Source of the DNA: CAZUFB01 sp048173955
GTDB lineage: Bacteria; Actinomycetota; Coriobacteriia; Coriobacteriales; UMGS124
NCBI GenBank assembly: GCA_048173955.1
Contig: DBEYOB010000149.1
Location: forward strand, 1 to 61,707
DNA: 61,707 bases
Direction: 5' to 3'
Positions 32,546-40,845 of this stretch are shown piece after piece; positions within the stretch are counted from its first letter, which is position 1; the number at the start of each line of letters is the position of its first letter. A program made the position numbers and the translations under genes. A model generated the notes under the pieces. The model saw only the letters and a program-made list of their open reading frames with translations, ran no database searches and was not told the origin of the DNA.

Positions 32546-33091
32546 ATGCTGTTCAGACAGGCGACGACGGACGATCACGGCGCGATCGTGCTGATCACCA
32601 CCGAGGGCCGGGAGTTTCTGGCCGCCCAGGGCCTCGACCAGTGGCAGGGGGGCAACCCCACGCCCGAGCGGGTCGCCGAGGACATCGAGCTCGGCTACGA
32701 CTACCTTGCGGTCGACGAGGCGACCGGCGAGCGGCTGGGCGCGGTCGCGGTGTGCGGCGTGGCCGAGGCCGACTACGGCAACGTGCGTGCGGGCGCGTGG
32801 CTCACGGATGCCTCGAACGACCCCGCCGTCCCCTCGTCCTACCTGGTGCTGCACCGCATGGCGGTCGCCTCCGCGGCGCGGGGCCGCGGGGTGGCGACCT
32901 TTCTGCTCGAGCGCTCGATCGAGCTCGCCCGCGCGCGGGGGTTTGCGAGCGTGCGGGTTGACACGCACGAGGGCAACCTCCTCATGCAGGGGGCGTTCCT
33001 CAAATGCGGCTTCGTGCGGTGCTGCGAGATCGAGATAACGAGCCCCATCGAGCCGAACAAGAAGCGCATCGGGTTCGAGCTGGTGCTGTAG
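32546..33091 (+). CDS. GNAT family N-acetyltransferase
   Basis: A 181-residue protein with GNAT motifs: FRQATTDDHGAIVLITTEGR at the N-terminus, LHRMAVASAARGRGVATFLL as motif A, and VRVDTHEGNLLMQGAFLKCG as the terminal segment. The last residues (IEPNKKRIGFELVL) complete the sheet. 'WQGGNPTPERVAEDIELG' near residue 35 is shared with a Firmicute/Actinobacteria subgroup of unknown substrate. GAGGAGGG lies 6 bases before the ATG, which decides the start over an upstream in-frame ATG at 32513. Confidence 0.88.
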   Translation: MLFRQATTDDHGAIVLITTEGREFLAAQGLDQWQGGNPTPERVAEDIELGYDYLAVDEATGERLGAVAVCGVAEADYGNVRAGAWLTDASNDPAVPSSYLVLHRMAVASAARGRGVATFLLERSIELARARGFASVRVDTHEGNLLMQGAFLKCGFVRCCEIEITSPIEPNKKRIGFELVL

Positions 33092-33165
33092 GTACGGCCG
33101 GGCGGCGTCCCGTGCGGCCTTGCGGACCGGCATGCCGGCGGCCGGGGAGGCGACCGGTTCGGGCC

Positions 33166-34089
33166 TCACGCCAGGCGCTGCGTGACGACGAAGCCGCCCC
33201 GGTTGTCGCCCGAGACCGCGTGGGGCATGGGCGCGCCGTCCGGCCGGCCCGTCCCGCCGCGGCCGCCCAGGCAGACCTCGGTCAGCGGGCCGTCCTGCGC
33301 CGCGACGCGCCATATGGCGTACGCGTGGGCGCCGTCTCGGCAGACGAGGGCGGTCTCGCGCGTCGCATGGCCATCGAGCAGCTCGAGGTACTCCTCGAGC
33401 GCGAGGCCGCGCTCCGCGATGAGCGAGGCGTGCGGCCGCCCGACGTAGCGGAAGTGCCAGGGCTCGTGGGCGATGCCGGTCACGGCCTCCTTGCCGGCGG
33501 GGTAGCGCTCGATGAACCCGTAGGCGGCCGCGAGCTCGCGGAACCTCCGGCAGATGTCCTCGTAGGGAAAGGCGGGACGGATGAAGTCGAGGTCGGCGGC
33601 CGTTCTTTCCCCTTCCGCCCCGTTCCCTCCGTCCTTGCCGAGGAAGCCCAGGTCGATGGCGAGCCCCGTGTGGTGCTCGCTGCAGCCGGGCTGTGCCACG
33701 TAGCTGCGCGTGAAGACGAGGCCGTGCTCGAGCAACGAGTCGTCCCAGATGGCCTGCTGCTCGCGGCGCGAGCGCCATCCGCTGACGGCCACGATGCGCC
33801 CCCAGGCTCCCAGGCGGCGCATCAGCGCATCGAGCGGGGCGGCGGCCCTGCGCTCGAGCAGCGTCTTGCAGGCGTCGCGGTCTTTGAGGGGGACCGGGGC
33901 GTCGAGCGGGCGGTCGGCGGGGACGAGGTCGAGCGCGTCGTCGGGGACGTTCCAGGGGTGGCCTTCGTCGACGAGCGCGAGGCTGCCCGAGCATGCCGCC
34001 CTGCTCGACAGGACGATGCGCCCGGCGGCCGGGACGGTGGGGGCGACGGGTGCGGGCGCGCATGCGCGGGCGGGGGAGTGTGCGTTCAC
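33166..34089 (-). CDS. VanY-like D-alanyl-D-alanine carboxypeptidase/dipeptidase (M15)
   Basis: A 307-residue protein. The M15B zinc site is visible: VSGWRSRREQQAIWDDSL, CSEHHTGLAIDLGF (the first His and the Asp are zinc ligands) and IAHEPWHFRYVGRPHASL (Glu catalytic, His zinc ligand). About 70 residues follow the peptidase domain (ETALVCRDGAHAYAIWR, then GGFVVTQRLA), an extension also seen in VanXY-type enzymes. No signal peptide or membrane anchor is apparent from the GTG start at 34089, which has AAAGGAGA upstream, so it may act in the cytoplasm on D-Ala-D-Ala or peptidoglycan precursors (inference). It is divergent from the glycosyltransferase gene at 34293. Confidence 0.88.
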   Translation of the reverse strand: MNAHSPARACAPAPVAPTVPAAGRIVLSSRAACSGSLALVDEGHPWNVPDDALDLVPADRPLDAPVPLKDRDACKTLLERRAAAPLDALMRRLGAWGRIVAVSGWRSRREQQAIWDDSLLEHGLVFTRSYVAQPGCSEHHTGLAIDLGFLGKDGGNGAEGERTAADLDFIRPAFPYEDICRRFRELAAAYGFIERYPAGKEAVTGIAHEPWHFRYVGRPHASLIAERGLALEEYLELLDGHATRETALVCRDGAHAYAIWRVAAQDGPLTEVCLGGRGGTGRPDGAPMPHAVSGDNRGGFVVTQRLA

Positions 34090-34292
34090 GGCGGGTCTCC
34101 TTTCGCGTGCGGGATGGCCCCATGCTAGCAACCGCATCCGCACGCCCCTCTTACGGCAGCGTGACAAATCCTTGCGATTGGCTTAAGCTCTGTAGCTTTG
34201 AGTGGGCGTTGTCGTGCGTGCGGCGTTGGGGCCGCGCTGCGACCTGCATGCCGCCGTTGTGCGGCGGCAGGGCGGCAGGAGGTAGGGGACCC

Positions 34293-35495
34293 GTGAGAAT
34301 CGCGTTCGTTGTCGACGATATGAGCCAGAAGCGCAACGGCACCACGATGAGCGCGCTGCGCTACGCCCAGGTACTGCGCTCGCGCGGGCACGAGGTCCGC
34401 CTCGTCGGCTACGGGGCACGGGGCGAGGACAGCTTCTGGGTCGACCGCTGCCACTATCCGGTCGTCGACTGGTTCGCCTCCAAGCAGGGCTTCATTTTCG
34501 GCGAGCCTGACGAGGCGGTGTTCGCCCGGGCGTTCGACGGGGTCGACATCGTGCACCTCTACCTGCCGTTCAAGCTTGAGCAGCATGCGCTGGCGTTCGC
34601 GCGCTCGCGCTCCATCCCCGTCTCGGCCGCCTTCCACCTGCAGCCCGAGAACATGACCTACAACGCCAACCTGTACTGGATGCCCGGCGTGGCGTGGGGG
34701 ATCTACACCTACTTCCGCCGCAGGCTGTTCGACCGCGTGCGCCACGTGCACTGCCCCTCGCAGCTGATTGCGGACGACCTGACGGGGCGCTACGGCTACC
34801 GCGCCCAGATGCATGTCATCTCGAATGGGGTGAACGCCGCCTTCGGCCCGGCGCCGTCGGCCCGGCCGTTCGACGACGGGCTGTTCCACATCGCGACGGT
34901 CGGCCGCCTGGCGCGCGAGAAGGACCAGAAGACCCTGCTCAATGCCGTCATGCTGAGCAGGCATGCCGACAAGATCATGGTGCACATCGCCGGTGCCGGA
35001 CCGCTCGAGCCCCAGCTCCGCAAGCTCGGCAACCGCCTGCCGGTGCCCCCGCGCATCTCGTTCTGCTCGACCGACGAGCTCGTCGAGCTGCTGCGCGCCT
35101 GCGACCTGTACGTCCACTGCTCGGTGGTCGACTCCGAGGCGATCAGCTGCATCGAGGCGTTCGGCTGCGGCCTGGTGCCCGTGATCTCGAACTCGCCGCT
35201 CTCGGCCACCCACCAGTTCGCCCTCGACGCGCGCAGCCTCTACCAGGCACGCAATGCGCGCGAGCTCGCCCAGCGCATCGACTACTGGTTCGAGCATCCC
35301 GTGGAGCGCGCCCGCATGGCGGCGCGCTACGCGCAGGAGGGGCGCCGCTACCGGATCGACGCCTGCGTCGACGCGTTCCTCGCGATGGAGGAGGCCGCGG
35401 TGGCGGACGACCGGGAGGCCCATGGGACCGCGCGGGCCGCACGTCCGGCCGACGACCCCGCCGACCCGCGCTTGGACGGGGCCGGTGGCGCATGA
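34293..35495 (+). CDS. GT4 family glycosyltransferase
   Basis: A 400-residue GT-B enzyme. The N-terminal domain has RIAFVVDDMSQKRNGTTMSA and the C-terminal domain ATVGRLAREKDQKTLLNAV, the GT4 donor loop IAGAGPLEPQLRKL, and SEAISCIEAFGCGLVPVIS, which contains the conserved E-x7-E. It probably transfers a sugar from a nucleotide donor to a lipid. Start: GTG at 34293 with AGGAGGT 7 bases upstream. It overlaps the acyltransferase gene by ATGA, so the two are translationally coupled and may build one glycolipid. The last 35 residues are disordered (ARPADDPADPRLDGAGG). The 203-bp region upstream shared with the VanY-like gene holds the promoters. Confidence 0.9.
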   Translation: MRIAFVVDDMSQKRNGTTMSALRYAQVLRSRGHEVRLVGYGARGEDSFWVDRCHYPVVDWFASKQGFIFGEPDEAVFARAFDGVDIVHLYLPFKLEQHALAFARSRSIPVSAAFHLQPENMTYNANLYWMPGVAWGIYTYFRRRLFDRVRHVHCPSQLIADDLTGRYGYRAQMHVISNGVNAAFGPAPSARPFDDGLFHIATVGRLAREKDQKTLLNAVMLSRHADKIMVHIAGAGPLEPQLRKLGNRLPVPPRISFCSTDELVELLRACDLYVHCSVVDSEAISCIEAFGCGLVPVISNSPLSATHQFALDARSLYQARNARELAQRIDYWFEHPVERARMAARYAQEGRRYRIDACVDAFLAMEEAAVADDREAHGTARAARPADDPADPRLDGAGGA

Positions 35496-35540
35496 GCGGA
35501 CGTCCCGCCGACGCGTTCCTCGCGATGAAGGAGGCCGCGG
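35370..35540 (+). repeat. 31-bp direct repeat spanning the glycosyltransferase/acyltransferase junction
   Basis: GACGCGTTCCTCGCGATG plus 13 more bases at 35370-35400 recurs at 35510-35540 with one mismatch. Both are read in frame, giving DAFLAMEEAAV near the end of the glycosyltransferase and DAFLAMKEAAA at the start of the acyltransferase. The copies are 140 bp apart. Confidence 0.8.
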
Positions 35541-36376
35541 CCGAGGGTGCGCCGCACGGCGTCGCGCACGCGCTGCGCGCGGCGTTCTACCATGCCGTCG
35601 CCGTCCCGCTGCTGTTTATCGCCTGCAAGGTGTGGTTCGGCCACCGCGTCGAGGGGGCCCCGCGCTCCTCGCTGCCGCAGGGGGGCTACGTGGTGGTGGC
35701 CAACCACGTGCACTATCTCGACTGCGTCCTGATCGCCCTGGCGGTGTGGCCGCGCCTGGTGGTGTTCCTGGTCGACCGCTGCAACTGGGACCATCCCGTC
35801 ATCGGCGTGTTCATGCGCCTGTTCGAGTGCATCCCGACCGGTGAGACGCTCGCCCAGACCCGCGCGATGCTGAAGGCGGTGGGCGAGGTGCCCCGGCGCG
35901 GCGGCGTGCTTGCGGTGTTCCCGGAAGGGGAGCGGACGAACTACCATCGGGGCCTGGGGGAGTTCAGGCCGGGGGCCTTCAGCGTGGCGTCCCATGCGGG
36001 CGCGCCCGTGGTGCCGGTCGTGCTCGTGCAGAACCCCCGGGCGCGGGGGCTGTGCCGGCTGTTCGGCCATCCCGGGTTCACCGTGGTGCGCGGTATGGCG
36101 ATCGGGGCCGAGGACGCCGCCGGGATGGAGGGGCGCTCTGGGGCGGAAGGGTCCGCCGGGGCGGAAGAGTCGGTCGGGGCGGAAGGGTCCACCGGCCGAG
36201 GGGATGCCGGCCGGGGGGATGCCGGGGCGGAGGGGTCCGCCGGTCAGGGACGCGTGGACCAGGGACGCGCGGGGCGCGTGGGCCATACGGGCGCGCCGGC
36301 GCGCCGGGCGACGGCGGAGCTCGAACGGCGGGTGCGCGCCGCGATGGAGGACATGCTGTCAGGGCGGTGGGGTTAG
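35492..36376 (+). CDS. 1-acyl-sn-glycerol-3-phosphate acyltransferase family protein (PlsC-like)
   Basis: A 294-residue protein with one N-terminal hydrophobic helix (FYHAVAVPLLFIACKVWFG) and the PlsC motifs: VVANHVHYLDCVLIAL (H-x4-D), FECIPTGETLAQT, LAVFPEGERTNYHRGLGEF (EG.R) and PVVPVVLVQNP. It transfers fatty acyl chains to a lysophospholipid or a glycolipid. Residues about 212-255 are an unusual Gly/Glu/Ala-rich insert of short repeats (SAGAEESVGAEGS, TGRGDAGRGDAG) placed before the last helix, and they look expandable at DNA level (36121-36260). The start overlaps the glycosyltransferase stop by ATGA. No ribosome-binding site of its own is apparent. Confidence 0.9.
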   Translation: MSGRPADAFLAMKEAAAEGAPHGVAHALRAAFYHAVAVPLLFIACKVWFGHRVEGAPRSSLPQGGYVVVANHVHYLDCVLIALAVWPRLVVFLVDRCNWDHPVIGVFMRLFECIPTGETLAQTRAMLKAVGEVPRRGGVLAVFPEGERTNYHRGLGEFRPGAFSVASHAGAPVVPVVLVQNPRARGLCRLFGHPGFTVVRGMAIGAEDAAGMEGRSGAEGSAGAEESVGAEGSTGRGDAGRGDAGAEGSAGQGRVDQGRAGRVGHTGAPARRATAELERRVRAAMEDMLSGRWG

Positions 36377-36497
36377 CGCCGGAGGGCGGCGGGAACGCGC
36401 CGAGGGCGGGCGGCGGCCCCGACCGCAGCTGCTTGCGGGCTGGACCGCGGTTGCCTGCAGATCGGGGCCGCGGTTGTCTGCAGGCTAAAACCGCGGT

Positions 36498-36685
36498 TGT
36501 CTGAAAAAAGTGCCGTTGCGAACGAAATACGGAGGGGGCGTTTAAGTCTCGCTCGAGTTGACAGTACGTTATTGGAAAGCTGACTTTTCACAATGAGAGT
36601 TTAACGTTATTTCAACCTCGCCATACCGGTCGGTTGGGTTTTCGGCGGGCCGAAAAATCGTTCGCAACGTTCACTTTTTCAGACA
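36498..36685. repeat. inverted-repeat element family C, copy 1
   Basis: A 188-bp element in the 453-bp gap 36377-36829. The arms (about 36498-36528 and 36654-36685) share TGTCTGAAAAA and GTTGCGAACGA as reverse complements. The interior includes GGAAAGCTGACTTTTC near 36575, also present in diverged form in copy 2 at 60676-60852. The flanks (36377-36497 and 36686-36829) are GC-rich with short CTGCCCG repeats; no gene is seen. Confidence 0.78.
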
Positions 36686-36829
36686 CCGGCTCTTGCATGG
36701 TGCGGACCGCCCGGCTGCCCCCCCCCTGCTGCCCGGCACCCCTGCCGCCCCGGCTGCCCGACCACCTTGCCGCTTCGGCCGCCCCGGCTGCCCCCGGCCG
36801 TCTGCCGCCCCAATCGCCCGACCACCCTC

Positions 36830-37507
36830 CTACCGCGTCCTCTTGTCGATGACGCGCGCCACGAGGTTGCCCGCGCTCTGGACGACCTGCACGAGCACGA
36901 CGCACAGCAGCACGGCGCCCACCATGACGTCGGGCTGCCAGCGCTGGTAGCCGTAGCGGATGGCGATGTCGCCCAGGCCGCCGGCGCCCACGCATCCGGC
37001 CATGGCGGCGTAGCCGAACAGCGTGATGAACGTGATGGACGCGCCGCGCACGAGCGACGGCAGCGCCTCCTTGAGGTAGACCTTGTAGACGATCTGCCAG
37101 GTGTTCGCCCCGAAGCTCTGACCGGCCTCGATGAGGCCCGCGTCGACGTCGGCCAGGCTCTGCTCCACCATGCGGGCCACGAACGGGGTCGCCGTGACGA
37201 CGAGCGGCACGATGGCGCCGGGCACGCCGAGCGAGGTGCCCACCACGAGGCGCGTGAAGGGGATGATGGCGAACAGCAGGATGATGAAGGGAATCGATCG
37301 CCCGATGTTCACGATCCATCCCAGCACGGTGTTGACGCCGCGGTTGGGATGCAGGCCGCCGCGTGCGGTGAGCACGAGCAGCACGCCGAGCGGGATGCCG
37401 AGCGCGTACGCCACGAGGGTCGACACGCTCGTCATGACGATGGAGTCCCAGGTGCCCTCGAGGAGCAGCTCGCCGTACTCGTTGAAATACTCGGTCAGCC
37501 ATGCCAT
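36830..37507 (-). CDS. metI: methionine ABC transporter permease MetI
   Basis: A 225-residue permease with five to six membrane helices and the EAA loop in LIEAGQSFGANTWQIVYKVY. It closely fits the D-methionine transporter permease (GTWDSIVMTSVSTLVAYALG at the N-terminus and GYAAMAGCVGAGGLGDIAIR near the C-terminus). It imports L- and D-methionine with MetN and MetQ. It is the last gene of the metQ-metN-metI operon; its ATG at 37507 directly follows the metN stop at 37509-37511, and its ribosome-binding sequence lies inside metN. It shares the operon leader with the attenuator. Confidence 0.94.
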   Translation of the reverse strand: MAWLTEYFNEYGELLLEGTWDSIVMTSVSTLVAYALGIPLGVLLVLTARGGLHPNRGVNTVLGWIVNIGRSIPFIILLFAIIPFTRLVVGTSLGVPGAIVPLVVTATPFVARMVEQSLADVDAGLIEAGQSFGANTWQIVYKVYLKEALPSLVRGASITFITLFGYAAMAGCVGAGGLGDIAIRYGYQRWQPDVMVGAVLLCVVLVQVVQSAGNLVARVIDKRTR

Positions 37508-37508
37508 G

Positions 37509-38375
<867 letters not shown>

Positions 38376-38569
38376 GTGCTCGTGCGCCCTCTTCGTGTCG
38401 CGGTTTCGGTTGCAAGGCGGGCTGTGGGTGCGCGCCGCCGGTCAAACGGTCGGGTATGGTTTGGTGCAGGGTTTATTGCGGGTGCAGTACGGTGCGGGGC
38501 AGCCCGGCGAGGCCCGGCGCAGAGCCTGTCGGGCCGTTGCGCCGGGCTGCCCGTCCGGACGGGCGCGCT

Positions 38570-39526
38570 TTAGAACACCGGGACGACGGCCCCGCCGAAG
38601 GTCTCCTCGATGAAGGCGCGGTTCTCCTCGGAGGTCAGGGCAGCGGCGAGCGCCTGGACCTTGTCGAGGTTCTCGTTGCCCTCGCGCACGACGAGCACGT
38701 TGGCGTAGGTCTCGGCGGCGAGCGAGTCGCTTGCCTCCAGGGCCAGGGCGTCGTCGAGGCTGAGGCCCGCGTTGAGCGCGTAGTTGCCGTTGATGCAGGC
38801 GATGTCGACGTCGGCGAGCACCGAGGGGATGGTCGCCGCCTCGAGCTCCTGGAAGTCGAGGTTCAGCGGGTTGTCGGTGATGTCGCGGATGGTCGCGTTG
38901 ATGCCGGCGTCCTCGGCGAGGGTGAGCAGGCCTTCCTGCTCGAGCAGCAGCAGCGCGCGGGCCTCGTTGGTCGTGTCGTTGGGTACGGCGACGATGGATC
39001 CCTCGACGAGGTCGTCGAGGCTTGCCGTGCGTCCGGCGTACAGCGCGAACGGCTCGAAGTGGACGGCGACGACGGAGGCGAGGTGGGTCCCGCGCTCCTC
39101 GTTGAAGCTTTCGAGGTAGGGGCCGTGCTGGAAGAAGTTCGAGTCGACCTCGCCCTCCTCGGTCGCGGTGTTGGGCACCACGTAGTCGGTGAACTCCTGG
39201 ACGTCGAGGGTGTAGCCCTGCTCCTCGAGCAGGTCCTTGACCGGGCCGTTGAGGATGACGGCGTGCGGGGTCGGGGTGGCGGCCACGCTGATGGTGGTGT
39301 CGTCGGCGATGGTGGGCTCGGGGGAGCCCTCGGCCTCCGAAGAGTCGCCGGACGCGTCGTCGGGGGATGCGCCGTCGTCCGAGGAGCATCCCGCGAGGGC
39401 GAGCGAGGCTGCGGCGACGCCGACGCCGGCGATGAACGCGCGGCGCCCGAACGCGCGGGCGCGGTCGGCGGAGGAGGTACGGGCAGAGGCGGAACGGGTA
39501 GAGCGGGGGTTGGTGGAAGCAGGCAT
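38570..39526 (-). CDS. metQ: methionine-binding lipoprotein MetQ (NlpA family)
   Basis: A 318-residue protein. The N-terminus is long (about 50 residues, Ser/Arg-rich) before the lipobox ASLALAGC, followed by a Ser/Asp/Glu linker. The NlpA-type domain shows SVAATPTPHAVILNGPVKDL, LEEQGYTLDVQEFTDYVVPN, SNFFQHGPYLESFNEERGTH and FAETYANVL-like blocks. It captures methionine at the outer face of the membrane for MetNI. GAAAGG lies upstream of the ATG at 39526. The basic RRAFIAG stretch before the hydrophobic core resembles a Tat motif, so Tat export is possible. It is the first gene of the operon, about 540 nt after the promoter at 40069-40097. Confidence 0.93.
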   Translation of the reverse strand: MPASTNPRSTRSASARTSSADRARAFGRRAFIAGVGVAAASLALAGCSSDDGASPDDASGDSSEAEGSPEPTIADDTTISVAATPTPHAVILNGPVKDLLEEQGYTLDVQEFTDYVVPNTATEEGEVDSNFFQHGPYLESFNEERGTHLASVVAVHFEPFALYAGRTASLDDLVEGSIVAVPNDTTNEARALLLLEQEGLLTLAEDAGINATIRDITDNPLNLDFQELEAATIPSVLADVDIACINGNYALNAGLSLDDALALEASDSLAAETYANVLVVREGNENLDKVQALAAALTSEENRAFIEETFGGAVVPVF

Positions 39527-39749
39527 GGCGGGTGGCCTTTCTGGTCGGCGGAACGGGGTGGGCGAAGGTGCTGGTGCGTCGCCGGGATTGCCCGGGATTG
39601 CGCCTGCGATTTCCGTGATTGCGCCCGGGGGTCTCCGGGACCGCGCCCGGGGTCGTTTCCGGTGACGTTCCCGGGGCGACGGGCGGCGCGCCTGGCTCTT
39701 CCGCGTCTTGGAAGACGGATCCGACCGAATGCTGTTCCGCACCATATGC

Positions 39750-39920
39750 AAAAACCGCTGCACGCCATGGTTGTTTGGCGGGGGCGAACGCCGAGCCGGG
39801 GCCGGGCGTCTGCGCGGTATGGAAACTGTGCGGTGGCTGGTTGGGCAGCCGGAGGTCAACGGAAGGACGCGGAAGAGACGCTATGCGCAAACGGGCATAG
39901 AAACGGCGCGGCGCATAGCG
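39750..39920 (-). promoter_or_regulatory. putative methionine attenuator in the metQNI leader
   Basis: On the minus strand CGCTATGCGC (39920-39911) and GCGCATAGCG (39888-39879) form a perfect 10-bp stem that overlaps the second half of the leader peptide gene and its stop. AGCGTCT (39882-39876), part of the right arm, can alternatively pair with AGACGC (39811-39806), which in turn overlaps an ACGCC/GGCGT stem. A weak hairpin (CGCCA/TGGCG) and a T5 tract (39754-39750) follow. These mutually exclusive stems are what ribosome-mediated attenuation needs; the terminator hairpin is not strong. Confidence 0.6.
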
Positions 39921-39976
39921 CAGGGCATGTACATCGACATTCGACGCATTCGCATGGTGCGGGCCGCGGTCTCCAA
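39881..39976 (-). CDS. methionine-rich leader peptide of the metQNI operon
   Basis: A 31-codon reading frame with TTG start at 39976 and TAG stop at 39881-39883. AGGAGG lies 6 bases before the TTG, a strong ribosome-binding site. Counting the start, residues 1, 8, 10, 13, 15, 17, 21 and 27 are Met (eight of 31), against about one in fifty in an average protein. An ATG at 39955 inside the frame is an alternative start but lacks a ribosome-binding site. The peptide ends within the stem that begins the attenuator. It has no other features of a functional protein and is followed after 355 nt by metQ. Leader peptides rich in the regulated amino acid are the hallmark of attenuation, known for trp, leu, his and ilv; the methionine version here is inference. 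Confidence 0.75.
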   Translation of the reverse strand: METAARTMRMRRMSMYMPCAMRRAVSMPVCA

Positions 39977-40068
39977 CGTCTTCCTCCTCTCGGTGCCTCG
40001 AATGGGCTTGTCCTGGCAATGGCCTGTCTCGTGCGGCATGTGCGCCTCGCGCAACAGGCTTGGCGGAA

Positions 40069-40097
40069 GATATAACCGCTTCGCGCGGTCTTGTCAA
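40069..40097 (-). promoter_or_regulatory. sigma-70-like promoter of metQNI leader transcript
   Basis: On the minus strand TTGACA (40097-40092) and TATATC (40074-40069) are spaced by exactly 17 bp. Transcription would begin near 40062 and give a leader of about 535 nt before metQ. Near the 5' end GCCTGT and ACAGGC can form a stem. Confidence 0.75.
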
Positions 40098-40239
40098 GCG
40101 ATCGGAGCCGGCGGGGGACGGGCGGCCGGCCGGACGAGGTTGTGCGGCAACGCCCGAAGGGTCGCGCAGGGGCAGGCGGTGGCGATCGAGCGGTGGCGGT
40201 GGCTGAGCGGTGATAGCCTAGCGGCAGTGGTGGCCGGAC

Positions 40240-40338
40240 GGCTGCGATGGTCGAGGGGGCGGTTGCCGAGGGGGGCGGTTGCCGGACGGCTGCGGTGGTC
40301 GAGGGGCTGCGGTGGTCGAGGGGCTGAGGTGGTCGAAT
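40240..40338. repeat. 17-bp imperfect tandem repeat
   Basis: The unit GGCTGCGGTGGTCGAGG starts at 40240 (one mismatch), 40288, 40305 and 40322 (diverging at the end); the last three are directly adjacent. It runs into the family B element. Confidence 0.7.
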
Positions 40339-40561
40339 TGCCTTCGAGTGCGTGATTTTCAAAAAGTGCCGGTCATTTTACCAACGAGTGCGTGCTCTCG
40401 AGGTGCCTCATAGGCGCCTTTGTGCTCATCGGTGTGATAAAACACCAGGTCGCAGTTGCCGGCTGACGGATTTTGCCCTGCAGCGAAAGCCGTGCCGCAT
40501 ACACTCGCTGGCAAAATGACCAACACTTTTTCGATTCCATACATTCGGCCAGAAATTGACC
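40331..40561. repeat. inverted-repeat element family B, copy 2
   Basis: A 231-bp element with 65-bp arms, 40331-40395 and 40497-40561, the same arm length as copy 1 at 13405-13646. The arms share GTCATTTT, CCAACGAGTG and GAGTGCGTG blocks with copy 1. The middle (40396-40496) is largely unrelated to that of copy 1. Confidence 0.8.
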
Positions 40562-40690
40562 AAGCACCCTATGTGTGACCACACATCCTCCATGTGGCAC
40601 GCGCCGCTCCCTCGCCCGCTTCCCATCGTCCGTCCCATCGGCCCCTTTACTGCCTGTCCCATTTTGCCCGTCCCATCGTCCACCACAAAA

Positions 40691-40729
40691 CGCCCCGCCT
40701 GACCGAGGCGTTCGCGGCCAGGCGGGGCG
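40691..40729 (-). terminator. rho-independent terminator of flavoprotein gene (minus strand)
   Basis: CGCCCCGCCTG (40691-40701) and CAGGCGGGGCG (40719-40729) form a perfect 11-bp stem with a 17-base loop. On the minus strand the stem is followed directly by TTTTGTGG. It lies 117 bp after the flavoprotein stop at 40846. Confidence 0.8.
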
Positions 40730-40845
40730 AGTCCTTGCGATAGGGTTGAACGGTTCAGGCCCCGTGGTAGGAACGGGTCTCTGCCGGGACATGTCGGGTG
40801 CGTCCCTGCTCCATGACGGTAACCGGTTGCGTCCCAACGTATCTC

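Larger units (their letters stand above)
39527..40845. other. 1.3-kb intergenic region upstream of metQNI
   Basis: This long gap holds, on the minus strand reading toward metQ: a promoter (40097-40069), a leader peptide gene (39976-39881), an attenuator (39920-39750) and a further 220-nt leader. The other end holds a hairpin terminator (40691-40729) of the flavoprotein gene, the family B element (40331-40561), a tandem repeat (40240-40338) and nothing else recognisable. Confidence 0.7.

Noticed and set aside
39527..40062. SAM riboswitch or Met T-box in the metQ leader
   Set aside because: No GGTGG-ACCGCG-like T-box sequence and no recognisable S-box core was found by eye; a covariance search would be decisive. 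The Met-rich frame explains the leader better.
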